This document shows, piece by piece, positions 16,346-25,219 of a DNA stretch of 35,997 nt (within the stretch, counting starts at the first letter, position 1; each line of letters begins with the position of its first letter). The notes below the pieces were generated by a model. That model searched no databases and was not told the DNA's origin. It saw nothing but the letters and a program-made list of their open reading frames with translations. The position numbers were made by a program, and so were the translations under genes. The stretch covers positions 1-35,997 of the forward strand of contig JAPDIX010000018.1 of assembly GCA_029259345.1 (NCBI GenBank), read 5' to 3'. Source of the stretch: Archaeoglobi archaeon. GTDB taxonomy: Archaea > Halobacteriota > Archaeoglobi > Archaeoglobales > Archaeoglobaceae.

Positions 16346-16788
16346 GAAAGCTGGCTGTTTTTATTCTGGTCTCTATTTTTGTGATGCTACCTGTAATCTC
16401 ACTGGCAATAAGCGGCAGCGGTGACAATAATAAAACTGAGAATGAAGTACTGGGTTCTGACCTTTCATGCTTTGACTGTCACAGCAATGCGAGGATCTAT
16501 CCAAAACATCTCGACGGCTACAGTTACTGTGAAGAATGTCACGGTTTGGATATACATCCCATCCACACATTTGATTGCAAAACCTGCCATCAGAATGAGC
16601 CTTTAACACCCTTCTGCCATGGAGCAGACCCAGATGTTGTTGTTCCGGTTTCTGACGGGATTATCTGCAAAGCCTGTCACGAGAATAATCTTGTCGTCGT
16701 CCATGAGGAGGACTGCCAGAGCTGCCACCAGGACATTAACGAGATACACAGGAAAGCTGACATTGTAGGAGGTGTTGACGATGTTTGA
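16342..16788 (+). CDS. Exported pentaheme cytochrome c
   Basis: A 148-residue protein with a cleavable-type signal (FILVSIFVMLPVISLAISG) and five CxxCH motifs: CFDCH, CEECH, CKTCH, CKACH and CQSCH. A sixth similar site, TPFCH, lacks the first cysteine. The first half is homologous to the upstream lipoprotein (YPKHLDGYSYCEECHG against YPKHVNGTPYCLDCHE), so the two arose by duplication. It should act outside the cell membrane as part of a heme wire with its two neighbours. The start overlaps the preceding stop (ATGA) and its end overlaps the HdrE-HdrD gene start by eight bases, so the operon is translationally coupled throughout. Confidence 0.9.
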   Translation: MRKLAVFILVSIFVMLPVISLAISGSGDNNKTENEVLGSDLSCFDCHSNARIYPKHLDGYSYCEECHGLDIHPIHTFDCKTCHQNEPLTPFCHGADPDVVVPVSDGIICKACHENNLVVVHEEDCQSCHQDINEIHRKADIVGGVDDV

Positions 16789-18697
16789 AGTCATCTACTA
16801 CGTCATGCTCGTCGTCAGCCTTTCTGTCTTCTTCTATGGCCTGTGGCAGAAGTGGAAGTTCATAAACATGGGCTTGAAGGGAGAGGCCAGAACAAGCAAG
16901 CCCTTAGAAAGACTTTGGTTCGTCGTAAGGGACGGTTTGCTACTGGTGAGGCTGTATCTCCGTGAATCCAAAATGGGGCTGTCACACTTCCTTTTCCTCT
17001 GGGGTGTGGTTGTTATACTTGTCAACATTTTGATTTTCACGATCTCATTTGCGATTCCAGACCTCTTCAGGGCAACTTATCCATGGTTGAAAGCATCAAT
17101 GACAGCAGCGGGAGTTATGATCTTGCTTGGATTGGCGATAGCCGCCGTAAACAGGTATGTAATTAAACCAAGCAGATTTGCAAAGAAGTTTGAGTTTGCC
17201 TGGGATGACAATCCCGTGCTTGCTATCTTTATCCTTGCTGCACTCTTTGGATTTCTTCTCAAAGAATTTGTGAGGTTCAGCGAACTCAACTCAACCGCTC
17301 TACCTTACGTGCTCTGGTTCCTTCACACTGCATTAATCCTTGGATTCATTGCTCTCATCCCATACACAAAACTCCTCCACATTATAGCAGCGCCAATTAA
17401 CATCTTCACAAGAAGCGAAAGGAAACCAGGTGTGATGAGAGAACCACTGGGTGAAGACTACACGGGAGCAATTACTCCTCTCGACCTCACAAGAAGAGAC
17501 TTGCTTGCAAGCCTCGCATGTATGAGATGTGGAAGGTGTCAGGACATCTGTCCAGCGGCAAATTCAGGAACGACACTCAATCCCATGTTTCTGATGCAGA
17601 ACATACGGAGGCTGGAAAAGGTCCTTCTGGGGAAGAGTAAGGGTAATGGTAGTGAAGAGGGATCTGAGCAGGAAGTTCAGAATCCAGAAGATATTCTCCT
17701 GGTAGAGACGGTGCTTGATGAGGAGGCTGTTTGGGCGTGCACAACATGCAGAGCCTGCATGGAGATGTGCCCGGTTTACGTAGAGCAGATGGAAATCATA
17801 GGGGAAATGAGAAGGGGATTGATAGAGAGTGGTGAGACTCCACCGGACGTAAGGGATTTCCTGCAAAACATCCAGAAGCAGAAAAATCCATGGGGTGAGG
17901 GCAAGTTCAAGAGGGATCAGTGGATCAAAAAGAGTGAGATAGAAATTCCGGCTGTCAAGGAGAACCCTGAATTTGAGTGGCTGTGGTTTGTCGGCTGTGC
18001 CCACAGCTTTGACAACAGAAACATTCCGGTTGCAAGAAAACTTGCAAGACTTCTAAATGATCTTGAAATAAACTATGCGGTTCTCGGCAGGGAAGAGGGA
18101 TGTTGTGGAAACGACGTGAGGAGAGTGGGTGAGGAGGGACTGTTCCAGGTGCTCATGGAAGAGAACATGCAGACCTTCGAGAAATACGGTGTTGAAAGGT
18201 TGTTTGCCACCTCACCCCACTGCTACAACACTTTCAAGAACGAGTATGGGGGATATGAGGTCAAGTTCATACTTGAAATTCTATACGATGCAATAAAGAG
18301 CGGTAAGCTTGAGCTGAAGTATCCCATAAACAAGAGAGTGACCTTCCACGACCCATGCTATCTCGGAAGATATAACGGAATGTACGATCTCCCAAGGGAA
18401 ATCCTGAAGGCAATTCCGGGAATTGAGCTTGTTGAAATGCCGAGAAACAGAGAGAGGAGTTTTTGCTGCGGTGCCGGTGGAGGAAACCTCGTGAGAGAGT
18501 ATCCGGGAGAGGACAGACCGAATAACATCAGAGCAAGAGAGGCAGCATCAACGAATGCTGAAATACTGGCAGTAGCCTGCCCTTTCTGCATGATAATGCT
18601 CGAAGATGGTGTTAAGGCAGAAAAGCTGGACGACAGGATACAAGTCCTCGATGTTATTGAGCTGGTTTACGAGTCAGTTTACGGCAAGGAAGAATAA
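16781..18697 (+). CDS. HdrE-HdrD (DsrM-DsrK-like) fusion oxidoreductase
   Basis: A ~638-residue fusion. Residues 1 to about 215 are an HdrE/DsrM/NarI-like cytochrome b domain with about five membrane helices and helix histidines suited to heme b (LSHFLFLWG; WFLHTALILG; TKLLHII). The rest is HdrD/DsrK-like: two ferredoxin motifs (CMRCGRCQDICP and CTTCRACMEMCP), then two CCG-type domains. The second is complete (HDPCYLG, FCCGAGGGN, ACPFC); the first has EGCCGND but SPHCYN, lacking one cysteine, as is common in DsrK-type proteins. A GGAGGTG site precedes ATG 16781. Such proteins pass electrons between menaquinone and a cytoplasmic disulfide/thiol partner. Together with NrfD, ferredoxin and cytochromes it mirrors the DsrMKJOP/Hme arrangement with M and K joined. 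Confidence 0.92.
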   Translation: MFEVIYYVMLVVSLSVFFYGLWQKWKFINMGLKGEARTSKPLERLWFVVRDGLLLVRLYLRESKMGLSHFLFLWGVVVILVNILIFTISFAIPDLFRATYPWLKASMTAAGVMILLGLAIAAVNRYVIKPSRFAKKFEFAWDDNPVLAIFILAALFGFLLKEFVRFSELNSTALPYVLWFLHTALILGFIALIPYTKLLHIIAAPINIFTRSERKPGVMREPLGEDYTGAITPLDLTRRDLLASLACMRCGRCQDICPAANSGTTLNPMFLMQNIRRLEKVLLGKSKGNGSEEGSEQEVQNPEDILLVETVLDEEAVWACTTCRACMEMCPVYVEQMEIIGEMRRGLIESGETPPDVRDFLQNIQKQKNPWGEGKFKRDQWIKKSEIEIPAVKENPEFEWLWFVGCAHSFDNRNIPVARKLARLLNDLEINYAVLGREEGCCGNDVRRVGEEGLFQVLMEENMQTFEKYGVERLFATSPHCYNTFKNEYGGYEVKFILEILYDAIKSGKLELKYPINKRVTFHDPCYLGRYNGMYDLPREILKAIPGIELVEMPRNRERSFCCGAGGGNLVREYPGEDRPNNIRAREAASTNAEILAVACPFCMIMLEDGVKAEKLDDRIQVLDVIELVYESVYGKEE

Positions 18698-18720
18698 AAA
18701 ATTTTAAGCGGATTTTTTAA
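18698..18720. terminator. A/T-rich convergent junction
   Basis: AAAAAATTTT between the stops and GGATTTTTTAATTTC just beyond give T tracts on both strands, matching archaeal oligo-T termination. No stable hairpin is needed or obvious. Confidence 0.4.
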
Positions 18721-20410
18721 TTTCTTCTTCTCTCAAAACCCTCCTCAGGATCTTCCCAACCGCAGACTTCGGCAGTTCATCTCTGAACTCGACTATTCTT
18801 GGAACTTTGTAAGCTGCTAGCCTTTCTCTGCAGAATTGAATAATCTCCTCCTCACTAACTTTACCCTTGTATTCTGGCTTTAGAACGATAAATGCCTTTA
18901 CAGTCTCACCCCTGTATGGATCGGGAACACCAACAACTGCAGCCTCAGTAACAGCAGGATGCTCGTAAAGAACCTCCTCAACCTCTCTCGGATAGATGTT
19001 ATAACCACCAGCAATTATCATATCTTTCTTCCTATCAACTATGTAGAAGTATCCGTCTTCATCCATCTTTGCCACGTCTCCAGTCAGTAACCATCCGTTG
19101 ACCAGCACCTTCTTTGTCTCTTCCTCCATCTTGTAGTAGCCCTTCATCACCTGCGATCCCTTGATGACTATTTCTCCAACTTCGCCAACAGGTAGAATTT
19201 TACCCTCATCATCTATGATCACTGCGTAGGTGTCTGGAAATGGAATCCCTATACTCCCCTCCTTGTTCAGCCCATAAACCGGATTTCCAAGTGCTACAGG
19301 GGAAGTTTCGCTCAGTCCATATCCCTCAACAAGCTTTCCCCCAGTTATTTCCTCAAATCTCCTCTTCACTTCGATTGGTAAGGGTGCAGCACCACTTATG
19401 CAGGCTTTAACTGACCTCAAATTGTACTTCTTTACCTCGGGGTAGTTTATTATTGCCGCATACATCGTTGGGACACCGCAGAAAATAGTTATTCCGTACT
19501 TTTGAATGCTTTCGAGAAGTCTCTTGATATCTCTTGGGTCGGGTAGGAGGATTATAGTCCCTCCGAGAGCTATAGGAGCGTTCATAGAGGTTGTCATCCC
19601 GAAGCTGTGGAAGTATGGAAGAACTCCGGCAAACACATCATCTGGAGACCTGTCAGTGACCCATTCGAGTGTCTGATATACGTTGGCAACAAGATTGTAG
19701 TGGGTGGACATCACTGCCTTAGGCACACCGGTTGTTCCGCCGGTGTATAGGAATGTTGCGACATCTTCTTTGGGATCTATTTCTGGTCTGTCCTTTGTTG
19801 GAGGACTCTTTAGCACATCTTTCCAGTAAACAACCTTATCACTTTTCTCAACCTTTACCTTTTCCTTCTTCAGTGGATACAGGAAGTTAAGGGGGAATGG
19901 CAGATAGTCTTCAATTTTACATATAACAGCCTTTTTTATCTTTCCTTCCCTTATCAGGTTCTTGACTCTCGGGTAAACCATCTCCACGAAAAAGCCATAC
20001 TCAGCTTCACTGTTTTCGAGAATATATGTGATTTCCCTCTCTGTATAGAGCGGGTTACACTGCACAACGGTTGCACCTGTCTTAAGAATACCATAGTATG
20101 CTGCGACATAGTGGGGGGTGTTGGGTAGGTCAACAATCACTCTGCTACCTTTCCTAACACCAAGTTTGTATAGGAAGCTAGCAACTCTATCGCTCATCTC
20201 ATCAACTTGCCTGTAAGTTATTTTCTTTCCAAAGAATATAAGAGCAACCTTATCTGGATATTTGCTGGCTGTTTCCTCCAGAAGTTTGTAGAGGGGTACC
20301 TCAGGATAATCTATGTTTGGTCTCACCCCCTCATCGTAGAATTTGAGCCATATTCTGTTTATCTCTTTCTCATCTACATCCCTTATTGTTTTTCCTTCTA
20401 CTCCAAGCAT
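18704..20410 (-). CDS. Long-chain fatty acid-CoA ligase
   Basis: A 568-residue AMP-forming acyl-CoA synthetase of normal length. Adenylation motifs: FLYTGGTTGVPKAVMS near 225-240 (ATP-binding loop), VEGYGLSETSP near 362-372, WLLTGDVAKMDEDGYFYIVDRKKDMI near 439-464 with the hinge DRKKDM, and the catalytic Lys in PKSAVGKILRR near the C-terminus. It activates a free fatty acid with ATP and CoA, feeding beta-oxidation. An AGGTGAT ribosome site lies nine bases before the ATG. It is convergent with the respiratory operon, with only six bases between stops; the A/T-rich junction likely holds terminators for both. Confidence 0.93.
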   Translation of the reverse strand: MLGVEGKTIRDVDEKEINRIWLKFYDEGVRPNIDYPEVPLYKLLEETASKYPDKVALIFFGKKITYRQVDEMSDRVASFLYKLGVRKGSRVIVDLPNTPHYVAAYYGILKTGATVVQCNPLYTEREITYILENSEAEYGFFVEMVYPRVKNLIREGKIKKAVICKIEDYLPFPLNFLYPLKKEKVKVEKSDKVVYWKDVLKSPPTKDRPEIDPKEDVATFLYTGGTTGVPKAVMSTHYNLVANVYQTLEWVTDRSPDDVFAGVLPYFHSFGMTTSMNAPIALGGTIILLPDPRDIKRLLESIQKYGITIFCGVPTMYAAIINYPEVKKYNLRSVKACISGAAPLPIEVKRRFEEITGGKLVEGYGLSETSPVALGNPVYGLNKEGSIGIPFPDTYAVIIDDEGKILPVGEVGEIVIKGSQVMKGYYKMEEETKKVLVNGWLLTGDVAKMDEDGYFYIVDRKKDMIIAGGYNIYPREVEEVLYEHPAVTEAAVVGVPDPYRGETVKAFIVLKPEYKGKVSEEEIIQFCRERLAAYKVPRIVEFRDELPKSAVGKILRRVLREEEIKKSA

Positions 20411-20525
20411 GATTTTTTATCACCTTTACAAGTATTTTAATTTTTTTAATCATCAAATTTTTAAGGTGCAGGGTGTTATTTATGGGTTAAGAAAAAATTA
20501 AATACTTAGAATTTTAATAGCCTCA

Positions 20526-20810
20526 GTGGATGCAGTAGTGTTATCTCAAAAAATAAAGGTGGAGAAGGCAGCTTTGTTTGGGGATGACGTGTCAGTGTGT
20601 GGTATGGACTATAATGATGCATCAAAATTAAAAGAGCTGGTAGATACTCTAATCCCGGCTGAATGCTACATTGGGTATATTTTACTTGATGAGGAGGGTA
20701 TTGTTTTCAGAAAAGGTTATGGTAGTATGGCATTAGTGGTTGTCGAAAGAAACAGAATCAGATGGTGTTTAAACAAAATGGAGGAGATATTCGACAATGG
20801 CAGAGGTTGA
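20526..20810 (+). CDS. Uncharacterised small protein, possibly roadblock-like
   Basis: A 94-residue protein I do not recognise. Its pattern of an N-terminal helix (YNDASKLKELVDTLIP), paired strands (CYIGYILLDEEGIVFRKG, SMALVVVER) and a C-terminal helix (RWCLNKMEEIF) suggests a roadblock/LC7-like fold, but that is weak. The GTG start is supported by a TTAAATACTT TATA-like box about 26 bases upstream. It overlaps the next gene by 14 bases, so the two form a coupled pair between the acyl-CoA ligase (divergent) and the cation exchanger (convergent). Confidence 0.7.
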   Translation: MDAVVLSQKIKVEKAALFGDDVSVCGMDYNDASKLKELVDTLIPAECYIGYILLDEEGIVFRKGYGSMALVVVERNRIRWCLNKMEEIFDNGRG

Positions 20811-21132
20811 GTTTGCATACGTTGGTGAGGGGATTAAAGGAAATTCGAGCTTCGCAATCTCTTACTTGGTGGCAGTAAAAGATATTGTCGTGGAGCACAA
20901 CATCTCTGAAATTGCCTTCTCATCAAACGGTTTTTCTGGAATTTTGCTGAAAAGTCCAATTTTAATTTTTGTTAAAGTGGAAGGCGAGATTCCAGAAGCA
21001 AAGTTTCGTGCAAGAAAAATCCTGAAAGAGCTAGGTTTCATTGAAAAGAGAGATTTGGAGAGTATTTTGAAATTTGCTGAGGAAATTGACGAACTTCCTA
21101 TAGAAGAAGTTTTGAAAAGGATAAAGGAATAA
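20797..21132 (+). CDS. Uncharacterised small protein
   Basis: A 111-residue protein of unknown family. It alternates strands (EVEFAYVGEGI, FAISYLVAVKDIVVE, EIAFSSNGFSGILLK, ILIFVKVEGEI) with a helical C-terminus rich in Glu and Lys (RARKILKELGF; ESILKFAEEIDELPIEEVLKRIKE). It has no signal or membrane segment. It is translationally coupled to the preceding 94-residue gene and may have the same compact sensor-like fold. Its stop is one base before the end of the convergent exchanger gene. Confidence 0.7.
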   Translation: MAEVEFAYVGEGIKGNSSFAISYLVAVKDIVVEHNISEIAFSSNGFSGILLKSPILIFVKVEGEIPEAKFRARKILKELGFIEKRDLESILKFAEEIDELPIEEVLKRIKE

Positions 21133-21133
21133 A

Positions 21134-22321
21134 TTACCGCTCTGCAAGCTCTTTAACAAACCTGAAATTTTTAATCATCTCTTCTCTCTTCATCGCGAGA
21201 ATAGGGATTGAGAGTGCTATATACACTGCAGAGATGATGTACCTTACTTCGACTCCGGGTAAAACAAGCTGGATAAGAAAAAGAGTAAGTAGAGCGAATG
21301 CCTCCTTCCAGCTTATTTTCAAATCACACAGGATTGCGAAGCCGAAGAGTGACTGAGATGCGGTGAGCAAGATTTCCTCACTCTGTCTTGCATCGAGAGG
21401 TAAGCTCTGAACTCTGAAGGCTGAGATGCTGTATATGAGAACTATTGTCCCTATAAGAAGCGTCCACTGGTTGATTTTCGAGGATATAAGGGTGTTCATA
21501 GCTGCAGTAACTCTCAATCTCCTCACGAAGTATCCTGCTACTATCAATTCTGGTGCCTCACTTGCCAGAGGGGCAATCCACTGAACAGCTAAGAACTCAT
21601 TAACCCCAAACTCTCTGGCTGTGCCAAGTAATCCTTCAGAGAATGCCTCAACGCTCAGCAATATCACTGCACCAGCAAAAAGGAAGAGAACTACAACAGA
21701 AAACCTTCTTGCCTCTTTCTTCAAACTGCAGAGATACGCTGGCACTCCAACTACAGCAAGCTCTTCCTTCTCCGCTCTTAACGTCAGAATAACGTAAAAA
21801 ATGTACATGGAAACGAACACAAACATGTCAAAAAAAGATATTTCTCCCTTAAAAGGGAGAGTGAAGGCGTAAAGGGTTGCAATCAGGAGGAAGAAATTCT
21901 CAAGTCTGATCCCCTCATCAAGGTGCACCTCCCTTTTTCTTGTGGTAAAGATGGCTGTTAAAGCCACAAGACTCCAGCCTATACCAATCAGCAATCTGTT
22001 CGCTCCGGTCATGTTTGCTGTTGCATAATGTATATAGTCTCCACCCACTGTGCCTGCTTTCCATGCAAAATAGCCATCAACAGCATACTCTGGGAGCACC
22101 GCAAGTAGAGCAACCACTGCAAGGCTGAAAGACCTTGGAACATCCATCTCAGCAGTTTCAGCAGCCCATGATATCAAAAAAGATGCAGAAACTATCGCAA
22201 GACCTGAAAGAAAGGTTTGCAAAGTTGCTGGATGATGAGTATGGGTTGATAGTGAAATGAGCCAAGGGAGGGTTAGAAGTATTATCGCAACCATCTGAAT
22301 TTTTTCTTTTGCAAAATTCAT
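21134..22321 (-). CDS. Sodium/calcium exchanger family transporter
   Basis: A 395-residue membrane protein of the cation/Ca2+ exchanger superfamily. Two inverted alpha repeats can be read: VALLAVLPEYAVDGYFAWKAG followed by TANMTGANRLLIG in the first half, and APLASEAPELIVAGYFVRR followed by NTLISSKINQWTLLIG in the second, with the conserved Pro-Glu ion-binding residues in both (LPEY; APEL). About eleven hydrophobic segments are present. It exchanges a divalent cation for Na+ or H+; ion identity is not decided. The first repeat has TGANR where classical members have GSN, a divergence worth noting. TTATTTAAATT about 26 bases before the ATG is a plausible TATA box. Confidence 0.85.
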   Translation of the reverse strand: MNFAKEKIQMVAIILLTLPWLISLSTHTHHPATLQTFLSGLAIVSASFLISWAAETAEMDVPRSFSLAVVALLAVLPEYAVDGYFAWKAGTVGGDYIHYATANMTGANRLLIGIGWSLVALTAIFTTRKREVHLDEGIRLENFFLLIATLYAFTLPFKGEISFFDMFVFVSMYIFYVILTLRAEKEELAVVGVPAYLCSLKKEARRFSVVVLFLFAGAVILLSVEAFSEGLLGTAREFGVNEFLAVQWIAPLASEAPELIVAGYFVRRLRVTAAMNTLISSKINQWTLLIGTIVLIYSISAFRVQSLPLDARQSEEILLTASQSLFGFAILCDLKISWKEAFALLTLFLIQLVLPGVEVRYIISAVYIALSIPILAMKREEMIKNFRFVKELAER

Positions 22322-22394
22322 GGTTGGGGAAGTGACTCTCGTTATTTAAATTTGGGGTGGAAATCATTATTTACTCACACCACCAAAGAATTTT

Positions 22395-22577
22395 ATGAGA
22401 AGAAAACTCCTTGAAATCCTTGCATGTCCAGTCTGCAAGTCTGATTTGGAGGTTGAAGTTCACGAGGAGAATGAAGAAGAGATTATTTCGGGCAAACTGA
22501 GGTGCAAGAAGTGCAACGTAGAATATCCGATTGAGGAAGGAATTCCAAACATGCTTCCACCGGAGCTGAGAACATGA
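22395..22577 (+). CDS. Trm112-like zinc protein
   Basis: A 60-residue Trm112/UPF0434 protein with two cysteine pairs (ACPVC and RCKKC) forming a zinc ribbon and the family ending [12 protein letters not shown]. Trm112 proteins activate and stabilise several tRNA, rRNA and release-factor methyltransferases in archaea and eukaryotes. The ATG overlaps nothing upstream; TTATTTAC about 26 bases earlier can be its TATA box. Its stop overlaps the pyrG start in ATGA, so it heads a pyrG-guaA(B) transcript. Confidence 0.88.
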   Translation: MRRKLLEILACPVCKSDLEVEVHEENEEEIISGKLRCKKCNVEYPIEEGIPNMLPPELRT

Positions 22578-24178
22578 AGTATATCGTCGTCACCGGGGGA
22601 GTGATGAGCGGGCTTGGTAAGGGGATTACAGCGGCTTCCATCGGCAGACTGTTCGTTGAAATGGGTTACAGAGTTGTTCCAATTAAGATTGATCCCTACA
22701 TCAACATAGATGCTGGCACAATGAACCCATTTCAGCACGGCGAGGTTTACGTTTTAAAGGATGGAACTGAAGTTGATCTTGATCTTGGACACTACGAGCG
22801 ATTTATAGGGGTTGAGCTTACAGGAGACCACAACATAACAACCGGAAAGATCTATAAGAGCGTAATTGAGAAGGAGAGGAAAGGCGAATATCTTGGACAG
22901 ACGGTGCAGATTATCCCTCATGTTACAGACGAGATAAAGAGCTGGATCAGGAGAGTTGCGGAGAAAAGTAACGCCGAAATATGTCTTGTTGAGATTGGTG
23001 GAACTGTCGGTGATATTGAGGGAATGCCCTTCCTTGAAGCTGTAAGGCAGATGCACAACGAGGAAAGGGAGGAGGATTTTGCTCTTGTGCATGTAACTCT
23101 TGTCCCTCTTGATGCTGGAGGAGAGCAGAAAACAAAGCCAACCCAGCATAGTGTGAAAGAACTGAGAGAGGTTGGCTTGCATCCTGATGTTATAGTCGGC
23201 AGATGTAAGGAGAGGCTAAGGGAGGCTACGAAGAGAAAAATCGCCCTATTCTGTGATGTGCCAGTCGAGGCAGTCATAAGCAATGAAGATGCAGATGACA
23301 TCTACGAAGTCCCACTGATTTTCAAGAGGGAGAAAGTTGATGAGTATCTGATAAATAAGTTTAAGCTTGAGAGTAGGGAGAGAAGGGGTGAATGGGACAG
23401 GATAGTTAACAAGCTGAAGTCTTTCAGTGAAGAAATCTCTATTGCGATTGTTGGCAAGTACGTGGATGTCAGAGATGCTTATCTCAGCATAAGGGAAGCT
23501 CTAAAACACGGAGGGATTTATGCTGGATGCAAGGTTAACTATCTGTGGGTGGACAGTGAGGAACTTGAGAAATTTGACGAAGTTGAGCTTGATGTTGACG
23601 GCATTCTTGTTCCGGGTGGTTTTGGGTCTAGAGGGGCAGAGGGTAAGATAAGGTCGATAGAGTATTCGAGAGAGAACAACATCCCCTTCCTCGGTATTTG
23701 CTTTGGCTTTCAGTTGGCGGTGATTGAATTTGCTAGAAACGTTGTTGGATTGGAGGGTGCAACAAGTTCAGAACTTGCAGAAGGAAAGGCTGAGCACGCC
23801 GTCATTGATATTTTGCCAGAGCAGAAAGAAGTTGAGGAGATGGGAGGAACGATGAGACTTGGGGATATTGAAGTAACCATTAAGCCCGGCACGATTGCCC
23901 ACAGGCTTTATGGCAGAGAGAAAGTTTATGAAAGGCACAGGCACAGGTTTGAGGTAAATCCAGAATACATACCGCTAGTTGAGGAGCATGGACTTGTTTT
24001 CAGCGCGCACTCGGATGGGGGGAGAAGGATGGAGATTGCAGAGTTACCGAATCACAGATTCTTTTTCGCCACTCAGTTCCATCCGGAATTCAAATCCCGT
24101 CCCTACAACCCGTCACCACCATTTGTCGGTTTTGTTACAGCAGCATTGGAGTTTAAGAGGGATAGCGATGAACGTTGA
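22574..24178 (+). CDS. pyrG: CTP synthase
   Basis: A 534-residue CTP synthetase, aminating UTP to CTP with glutamine and ATP. The synthase domain starts [23 protein letters not shown] (P-loop), with [21 protein letters not shown] and the [12 protein letters not shown] region. The C-terminal class I glutamine amidotransferase has PGGFGSRG (oxyanion), the nucleophile in FLGICFGFQ and the His-Glu pair in [10 protein letters not shown]. It is translationally coupled on both sides: ATGA with the Trm112-like gene and an 11-base overlap with the GMP synthase subunit. The long minus-strand ORFs across it are shadows. Confidence 0.98.
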   Translation: MKYIVVTGGVMSGLGKGITAASIGRLFVEMGYRVVPIKIDPYINIDAGTMNPFQHGEVYVLKDGTEVDLDLGHYERFIGVELTGDHNITTGKIYKSVIEKERKGEYLGQTVQIIPHVTDEIKSWIRRVAEKSNAEICLVEIGGTVGDIEGMPFLEAVRQMHNEEREEDFALVHVTLVPLDAGGEQKTKPTQHSVKELREVGLHPDVIVGRCKERLREATKRKIALFCDVPVEAVISNEDADDIYEVPLIFKREKVDEYLINKFKLESRERRGEWDRIVNKLKSFSEEISIAIVGKYVDVRDAYLSIREALKHGGIYAGCKVNYLWVDSEELEKFDEVELDVDGILVPGGFGSRGAEGKIRSIEYSRENNIPFLGICFGFQLAVIEFARNVVGLEGATSSELAEGKAEHAVIDILPEQKEVEEMGGTMRLGDIEVTIKPGTIAHRLYGREKVYERHRHRFEVNPEYIPLVEEHGLVFSAHSDGGRRMEIAELPNHRFFFATQFHPEFKSRPYNPSPPFVGFVTAALEFKRDSDER

Positions 24179-25079
24179 GAAGTTTGTGGAGAACGCGATA
24201 AGGGAGATCAGGGAGAAGGTTGGAAATGGGAAGGCAATAATAGCCCTCTCTGGTGGGGTTGATAGTTCCGTGTGCACAGTGTTGGGTTACAAGGCCATCG
24301 GAGACAGGCTAATTCCTGTTTTTGTTGACACTGGTCTGATGAGAGAAGGAGAGCCAGAAAGGATTAAGGAGATATTCGGGGAGATGGGACTTGTCTTCAT
24401 TGATGCAAAAGATGAGTTCTTCGAAGCTCTGAAGGGTGTTACCGATCCTGAAGAGAAGAGAAAGGTTGTTGGGGAGCTTTTTGTAAGAATATTTGAGAGG
24501 GTTGCAGAGGAGCATGGAGCTGAATATCTGATTCAGGGAACGATTTATCCAGATATCATTGAGAGTCAGGGAGGGATAAAGAGTCACCACAATGTTGGGG
24601 GTTTTCCAACCAAATACAGATTCAAAGATGTAATTGAACCTCTCAGGGAACTTTACAAGGATGAAGTCAGGGAGGTTGCGAGATACTTGGGATTGCCAGA
24701 GGAAATTTCGGAGAGAATGCCGTTCCCCGGCCCGGGCTTGGCTGTGAGGGTAGTGGGAGAAGTGACGCCCGAAAAGGTTGAGGTGGTTAGAAAGGCGAAC
24801 AAAATAGTGGAGGAGGAGCTTGCAGATTATGACAAATGGCAGTGCTTTGCAGCTCTGATAGGTAGAGCTACTGGAGTGAAAGGGGATATCAGGGTGTGGG
24901 GATACGTTATATCCGTCAGGGCTGTTGGATCAAGGGATGGGATGACAGCTGATCCGCTTAACATCGAGTATGAAAAACTTAGACGCATCGCTCTGCGCAT
25001 CACCGGTGAGATTCCGGAAGTTTCCAGAGTGGTTTATGACATAACGCCAAAGCCACCAGCCACTATCGAGTATGAGTAG
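24168..25079 (+). CDS. guaAB: GMP synthase PP-ATPase subunit
   Basis: About 303 residues forming the ATP-pyrophosphatase and dimerisation halves of GMP synthetase, converting XMP to GMP. The PP-loop LSGGVDSSV lies near residues 29-37, with [20 protein letters not shown] near 184-203 and the C-terminal dimer signature ending KPPATIEYE. No amidotransferase domain is attached: archaea encode it separately, and that subunit is not in this window. The ORF track begins at 23979 in an alternative frame of pyrG; ATG 24168 gives the correct start [14 protein letters not shown] and overlaps the pyrG end by 11 bases. Confidence 0.95.
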   Translation: MNVEKFVENAIREIREKVGNGKAIIALSGGVDSSVCTVLGYKAIGDRLIPVFVDTGLMREGEPERIKEIFGEMGLVFIDAKDEFFEALKGVTDPEEKRKVVGELFVRIFERVAEEHGAEYLIQGTIYPDIIESQGGIKSHHNVGGFPTKYRFKDVIEPLRELYKDEVREVARYLGLPEEISERMPFPGPGLAVRVVGEVTPEKVEVVRKANKIVEEELADYDKWQCFAALIGRATGVKGDIRVWGYVISVRAVGSRDGMTADPLNIEYEKLRRIALRITGEIPEVSRVVYDITPKPPATIEYE

Positions 25080-25219
25080 ACCGTTGAATCTACTATTTAT
25101 TTTTATATCATCGAAAATTCGAATTTAAGGGATGTTGCAGGTATTGGATACCTTATTCCCCTTTTTGTGGGTGTTTGCAAGCGCAAAACTTTTATTCTTT
25201 TGTAAACCTAATTTAATTA
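25080..25219 (+). promoter_or_regulatory. bioY promoter region with inverted repeats
   Basis: This 140-base spacer contains AAATTCGAATTT (25115-25126, perfect palindrome), AGGTAT-TGG-ATACCT (25139-25153, perfect six-base arms) and TTTGC-AAGC-GCAAA (25174-25187). CTTTTATT at about 25189-25196 lies 26 bases before the bioY ATG and is the likely TATA box, so the last repeat abuts the promoter and could be a biotin-responsive operator. Assignment to a BirA-type regulator is inference. Confidence 0.5.

Noticed and set aside
22754-23301. Long minus-strand ORFs across pyrG
   Set aside because: Antisense shadows of a strongly conserved gene, with no protein-like motifs or start signals.
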